Shown here piece after piece: positions 60,186 through 64,000 of a DNA stretch of 64,000 bases. The stretch is from Mucilaginibacter sp. GTDB taxonomy: Bacteria > Bacteroidota > Bacteroidia > Sphingobacteriales > Sphingobacteriaceae. The notes below the pieces were generated by a model. That model saw only the letters and a list, made by a program, of their open reading frames with translations, was not told the origin of the DNA and made no database searches. The stretch spans positions 1 to 64,000 of the forward strand of contig NZ_JAQBOF010000027.1 in assembly GCF_028288185.1 (NCBI RefSeq), given 5' to 3'. The position numbers and the translations under genes were made by a program. Within the stretch, counting starts at the first letter, position 1. Each line of letters begins with the position of its first letter.

Positions 60186-61640
60186 ATGCAAAACAAGTAC
60201 TTGCTAAAATGCATCCCGGTGCAGTTGCTTTTATTGGCAACATGTATGCCGTTTTTTGCCGTAGCGCAAAACCGGTCGGCCGCACAAGTTCCATTGAACG
60301 ATCTTTCGGCTTTTAAAAATCCCAGTGCAAACTGGTCAATAGCCGGATCAGTCACGGCTGATTTTGTTAAACCAAATACCATCACTAAAAAAGACGGCAC
60401 CGGTATACTGGTAAGTATACCCGGTAAGGGAAAAAACGAAGATCTTTTTACCAATGTAGAACATGGTGACCTTGACCTTAGCGTTGATTTTATGATGCCG
60501 AAAGAGTCAAACTCAGGCATATACCTGCAAGGACGTTACGAGATACAATTATTAGACAGTTGGGCCAAAGAAAAGCTAACATCAGGCGATCTGGGTGCTA
60601 TTTATGAGCGCTGGGACGAAACTCGCCCTGCCGGCCAATTTGGTTATGATGGTGTTGCACCACGTATAAACGTAAGCCGTGCGCCGGGGCTTTGGCAAAA
60701 TATACACATACTTTTCCAGGCACCTAAGTTTGACGCGTCAGGCAAAAAAATAGCTAATGCCCGTATTGTACGCATTGTGTTAAACGGTGTTACTATTATA
60801 GAAAATGCAGAATTACAGGCACCAACCCGTGGTTCGGCATTTGCTAACGAAGCCGCTATGGGCCCGCTGCGCTTACAGGGCGATCATGGAGCGGTTGCTT
60901 TTAAAAATATACGATATAATACAAGGGTTAGTACTACCCAGGTTGATGGTACACGAAATGATTGGGATGATAGTAATAAACCGGTTACTGTGGATGTAAA
61001 GGGCGAACCTGTTGTTTTCCGCAGTTTTGTTGATATACCGGGTAAAAAGGTAACACATTCTGTAAGTGTTGGTTTGCTGCACAATATAAGCTTTGGATAC
61101 GATTTAAGCAATGGCGCTGTTTACCAGGTATGGAAAGGTGGTTTCCTTGATGCTTCGCCAATGTGGTTATCTCGTGGCAATGCTACCGCGAGGCCGATTG
61201 GCAGTGTAGTTGTAATAGGCGATGCACCTGCATTGGCTTTAATACATAGTGATGACCAGGCATGGCCGGATAGTTTAGAAAAAGGTATTTACCGCCCAAA
61301 AGGATATGAACTTGATGAAGCTGGTTTACCTACATTTAAATATATTTTTGATGGTATTTCAATTAATGATAAATCAACCAGCGATGATGGTAAAATTTTA
61401 ACACGAAAGATCAGTGTAGATGGCCCTGCGCCAAAAGATCTGTTTACTCGCGTAGCAACAGGAAGTGATATTGTTGACATGGGGAATGGTATGTATAGCG
61501 TAAATAACGCTACCTATTATGTACAACTAGATAAAGGTACAAAACCGGTTATTCGTAATTCGGGACAGGGTAAGGAAATGCTGCTCCCGATAAAAAATAC
61601 CGATAAAGGGACATCTGTTCAATATTCATTGATCTGGTAA
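60186..61640 (+). CDS. DUF1080 (3-keto-disaccharide hydrolase) domain protein
   Basis: A 484-residue exported protein: signal peptide (LLLATCMPFFAVAQ) followed by the mature start NRSAAQVPLND. The DUF1080 beta-jellyroll spans about 40-240 (LDLSVDFMMPKESNSGIYLQ, GAIYERWDE, GPLRLQGDHGAVAFKNIRY). The remaining half has VDVKGEPVVFRSFVDIPG. DUF1080 enzymes cut 3-keto-glycosides. The next gene, 16 nt downstream, is a sugar-dehydrogenase-like protein, so the pair may oxidise and cleave sugars in the periplasm. Confidence 0.82.
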   Translation: MQNKYLLKCIPVQLLLLATCMPFFAVAQNRSAAQVPLNDLSAFKNPSANWSIAGSVTADFVKPNTITKKDGTGILVSIPGKGKNEDLFTNVEHGDLDLSVDFMMPKESNSGIYLQGRYEIQLLDSWAKEKLTSGDLGAIYERWDETRPAGQFGYDGVAPRINVSRAPGLWQNIHILFQAPKFDASGKKIANARIVRIVLNGVTIIENAELQAPTRGSAFANEAAMGPLRLQGDHGAVAFKNIRYNTRVSTTQVDGTRNDWDDSNKPVTVDVKGEPVVFRSFVDIPGKKVTHSVSVGLLHNISFGYDLSNGAVYQVWKGGFLDASPMWLSRGNATARPIGSVVVIGDAPALALIHSDDQAWPDSLEKGIYRPKGYELDEAGLPTFKYIFDGISINDKSTSDDGKILTRKISVDGPAPKDLFTRVATGSDIVDMGNGMYSVNNATYYVQLDKGTKPVIRNSGQGKEMLLPIKNTDKGTSVQYSLIW

Positions 61641-61656
61641 TTTAAAACACATTAAG

Positions 61657-63765
61657 ATGAAAGCTATTTTTAAAAATATATTAATTACTTGTTCTGTTAC
61701 TGCAATGTTGGGCAATAGTGCCGTATTTGCACAAAACAGGTCAGCAAAATCCGGAGTGGGCGAAAAAGATTTCTATAGAATAGTCACCGTACCTATTCCT
61801 GAAGGCGTAGAGCTTGAAGTGGGAGGACTAGCCCTTTTGCCTAATGGCGATATGGGCGTTTCAACCCGTCGTGGTGATGTATACATTATACAAAATCCAT
61901 ATCAGCTTAATGGCAGTTTGCCATACTATAAAAAGTTTGCTACCGGTATGCATGAATTATTGGGCCTGGCCTATAAGGATGGTATTTTTTACTGTACACA
62001 ACGTAGTGAGCTAACCAAACTGATAGATAAAAACGGCGATGGTAAGGCTGATGTTTATGAAACCGTGTTTTCATGGCAGTTATCCGGTAATTATCACGAG
62101 TATTCATACGGCCCGATAGTGATGCCTAATGGCAACATGATGGTTAACCTTAACTCGGGCTTTTTTGACAGCGAATGGTGGCGCGGTAAAAGCGCGATGC
62201 CATGGAGATCCTGGAGTTTAGAGATTACCCCTGATGGTACGATGAACCCTTATGCTACAGGTTTCCGGTCGCCTTGTGGCCAGGGACTAATAGACGGTAA
62301 GTATTTTTATGCTGAAAACCAGGGCGATTGGATTGCATCAGGTTATATTATGCAGTTAGATAAAGGCGATTTTGCTATGCATCCCGCAGGTTTAAACTGG
62401 GCTGCTGATCCTTCATCACCGGTTAAAGTTCGTTTAAATGATATTTATTCTCGTATTAATCCCCGCTTTAATGGTTCGGAAGGAAAGATCGAAGACAGAG
62501 ATCCTACACGACCTTATAAAACATTAGCCGAAATGTCTGCCGAAGTTAAAGGCTTTAAAACACCTGCGGTTTGGTTGCCGCATGGTGTATTGGGTAATTC
62601 AACATCTGGAATGATACAAATACCAAAAGATGATTCATTTGGGCCTTTTGCCGGCCAGGTATTGGTTGGCGACCAGGCGCAGAGCCGTATAAACCGTGTG
62701 TTTTTAGAGCAGGTTAAGGGCCAGTACCAGGGAGCCGCGTTTGCTTTCCGAGAAGGTTTTGAATCAGGCGTATTAAGATTAGCCTGGGGTGCCGATAACT
62801 CTTTATTTGTTGGCCAAACCAGCCGCGGTTGGGGATCGACAGGTCAAAAACTATTTGGACTACAACGTTTAGTTTGGGCCAAAAAAACTCCGTTCGAAAT
62901 GAAAGCCGTAAGAGCAATGCCTGATGGTTTTGAAATTGAGTTTACCAAGCCCGTAAACAAAAAAGCAGCTTCTGATCCTGATGCTTATACCATTACCGGT
63001 TTTACTTATAAATATCATCCGGTATATGGCAGCGCCACTGTCCGCGAAAAAACAAGTATAGTAAATGCCGCTATTGTATCTGAGGATGGGTTAAGAGTGC
63101 GTTTAGTGGCTGATAGCTTACGTGAAAAATACATCCACGAAATTAAGGTTGACAGCAAAGTGGTATCTGCGGATAGCAGCTTTACTTTATTGCACCCTGT
63201 AGCTTATTATACCTTAAATAATATCCCTGATGGCGCCAAATTAAACGTACCTAAAAGGAAGCCTAAAATGGAGCATGATATGGCCGGTATGAACATGGAT
63301 ATGGGCACACCGGCACCATCTACTGCTAAAGCAGCAGCAGCAGCTAATGGTATCGCATTAAAAAAGAACCAAACTGTTAAACCGGCTACCTGGACAACAA
63401 TTGATCAGACCGTTACATTGGGTACAAAACCTGGTTTAAAGTATGATAAAACAGATATTACTGTTAAAGCAGGTACTAAAATTAAATGGTTATTTACCAA
63501 TAACGATGATATGCCGCATAATTGCGTAATTGTACCACAAGGGCAAGCTATCGCGGTAGGTGAGCTGGGAATGAAACTAGGTTTGCAAAGTGTTAAACTA
63601 AGCTATATCCCAAATACGCCTAAACTGTTGTTTAACACTACACTTGTTGGGCCGGGTTCGGCACAAACTATTTATTTTGTGGCACCTAAACCGGGTAAGT
63701 ACACTTATGTTTGTACAGTGCCTGGTCATTTTTATGTGATGCAGGGTACATTAACGGTTGAATAG
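61657..63765 (+). CDS. sorbosone-dehydrogenase-like propeller fused to a cupredoxin domain
   Basis: A 702-residue exported protein (signal ends VFAQ; mature start NRSAKSG, the same NRSA word as its neighbour). Residues about 35-420 form a beta-propeller of the soluble sugar/sorbosone dehydrogenase type (LPNGDMGVSTRRGDVYII, ATGFRSPCGQGLIDGKYFY, WLPHGVLGNSTSG). The C-terminal 110 residues are a blue-copper (azurin-like) domain with ligands in DDMPHNCVIV and YTYVCTVPGHFYVMQG (His, Cys, His, Met). It could pass electrons from sugar oxidation to copper. An MxHDMAGMNMDMG linker suggests copper handling. Confidence 0.82.
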   Translation: MKAIFKNILITCSVTAMLGNSAVFAQNRSAKSGVGEKDFYRIVTVPIPEGVELEVGGLALLPNGDMGVSTRRGDVYIIQNPYQLNGSLPYYKKFATGMHELLGLAYKDGIFYCTQRSELTKLIDKNGDGKADVYETVFSWQLSGNYHEYSYGPIVMPNGNMMVNLNSGFFDSEWWRGKSAMPWRSWSLEITPDGTMNPYATGFRSPCGQGLIDGKYFYAENQGDWIASGYIMQLDKGDFAMHPAGLNWAADPSSPVKVRLNDIYSRINPRFNGSEGKIEDRDPTRPYKTLAEMSAEVKGFKTPAVWLPHGVLGNSTSGMIQIPKDDSFGPFAGQVLVGDQAQSRINRVFLEQVKGQYQGAAFAFREGFESGVLRLAWGADNSLFVGQTSRGWGSTGQKLFGLQRLVWAKKTPFEMKAVRAMPDGFEIEFTKPVNKKAASDPDAYTITGFTYKYHPVYGSATVREKTSIVNAAIVSEDGLRVRLVADSLREKYIHEIKVDSKVVSADSSFTLLHPVAYYTLNNIPDGAKLNVPKRKPKMEHDMAGMNMDMGTPAPSTAKAAAAANGIALKKNQTVKPATWTTIDQTVTLGTKPGLKYDKTDITVKAGTKIKWLFTNNDDMPHNCVIVPQGQAIAVGELGMKLGLQSVKLSYIPNTPKLLFNTTLVGPGSAQTIYFVAPKPGKYTYVCTVPGHFYVMQGTLTVE

Positions 63766-63785
63766 TTAGCGTTAACTACTTATCT

Positions 63786-63832
63786 AAATGGTAATAATGA
63801 TAGAATAAATTAAGCTATCATTATTACCATTT
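63786..63832 (+). terminator. rho-independent terminator
   Basis: An 18-bp exact stem (63786-63803 with 63815-63832; core ATGGTAATAATGATAG) with an 11-nt loop and a T run (63831-63835). It closes the DUF1080-cupredoxin operon. Confidence 0.85.
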
Positions 63833-63894
63833 TTTGTTTATGCGAATTTTGCCTGGATATTTATTCTTAATTTTAGATTATCCATATAATCCTG

Positions 63895-64000
63895 ATGATA
63901 TCCTTAAAAATAAAAATACTGCCAATTGTTGGTGCGCTTTTACTTACCTGTTTGTTTTACCCTTTTATTTCAAAAGGACAAAACAAGACTAAAGACTTTA
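63895..64000 (+). CDS. exported protein, N-terminal fragment (runs out of window)
   Basis: ATG 63895 opens a frame that runs to the window end. It begins with a signal peptide (ISLKIKILPIVGALLLTCLF) and the mature start near GQNKTKDF. No family can be given from 35 residues. Confidence 0.6.
   Translation, partial: MISLKIKILPIVGALLLTCLFYPFISKGQNKTKDF

Noticed and set aside
1..64000. CRISPR array, retron or diversity-generating element
   Set aside because: No regularly spaced direct repeats and no reverse transcriptase were seen anywhere in the window.

Overview
The window is chromosomal DNA of a Bacteroidota bacterium, most likely a Sphingobacteriaceae member (Mucilaginibacter or Pedobacter-like). 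The signs are DUF5686/CarboxypepD_reg outer-membrane proteins, DUF4468 and DUF5655 proteins, TAnnTTTG-type -7 promoter boxes, the TIGR02757 protein, and low-GC intergenic hairpins. No 16S gene is present, so genus is inference.

Left flank (1-24.2 kb), ordinary core genome: the end of a c-type cytochrome gene; a DUF5686 outer-membrane protein; kdsA and a kdsD-type isomerase (Kdo synthesis for lipopolysaccharide) with a cobalamin/metal-receptor-like protein; tRNA-Leu(UAG); a chromate block (ChrB-AraC fusion regulator, DUF1259 protein, ChrA); an MHS-type MFS transporter and two tandem UMF1/Atg22-like transporters; a LutA-like protein; two DUF4468 paralogues, the second broken by an in-frame TAA; TIGR02757 and DUF5655 proteins; a large CarboxypepD_reg surface protein; a nucleoid-associated protein; and mnmE.

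Genomic island (about 24.25-55.86 kb). It is inserted in the last codons of mnmE. The mnmE end (24236-24253) and a second copy at 55846-55863 both read Phe-Cys-Ile-Gly-Lys-stop and differ only at third codon positions and in the stop. This is the same target used by the SGI1 family. A tyrosine integrase lies just inside the left end, followed by a structured non-coding stretch, excisionase-type HTH proteins and a phage II/X-type replication protein. Cargo follows: FRG-domain protein, serine recombinase with palindromic sites, small acidic proteins, and then a dense defence region. That region has (a) vsr, a fused double C5-cytosine methyltransferase, a McrB-like AAA protein and a DUF2357 nuclease, resembling the BsuMI system; (b) a MIG-type thymine-DNA glycosylase, a second C5 methyltransferase, a protein with two GHKL ATPase domains, a receiver-like protein and a caspase-like protein, packed as one operon with no recognisable nuclease; (c) a sacsin-like GHKL-DUF3883 protein, an unknown protein and a second CHAT/caspase-like protein; (d) after a degenerate internal attachment-like site, an HTH protein, a third GHKL ATPase and a SIR2-like protein. 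Unit (b) is the strongest candidate for an undescribed system: a methylation-linked sensor relay ending in a protease-like effector.

Right flank (55.86-64 kb): an RRM RNA-binding protein convergent with the ancestral mnmE end, a DUF5009 membrane protein, an SGNH hydrolase, a CPA1 Na+/H+ antiporter, a DUF1080 protein, a sugar-dehydrogenase-like/cupredoxin fusion, and the start of one more exported protein. All assignments come from reading motifs by eye; no searches were run.
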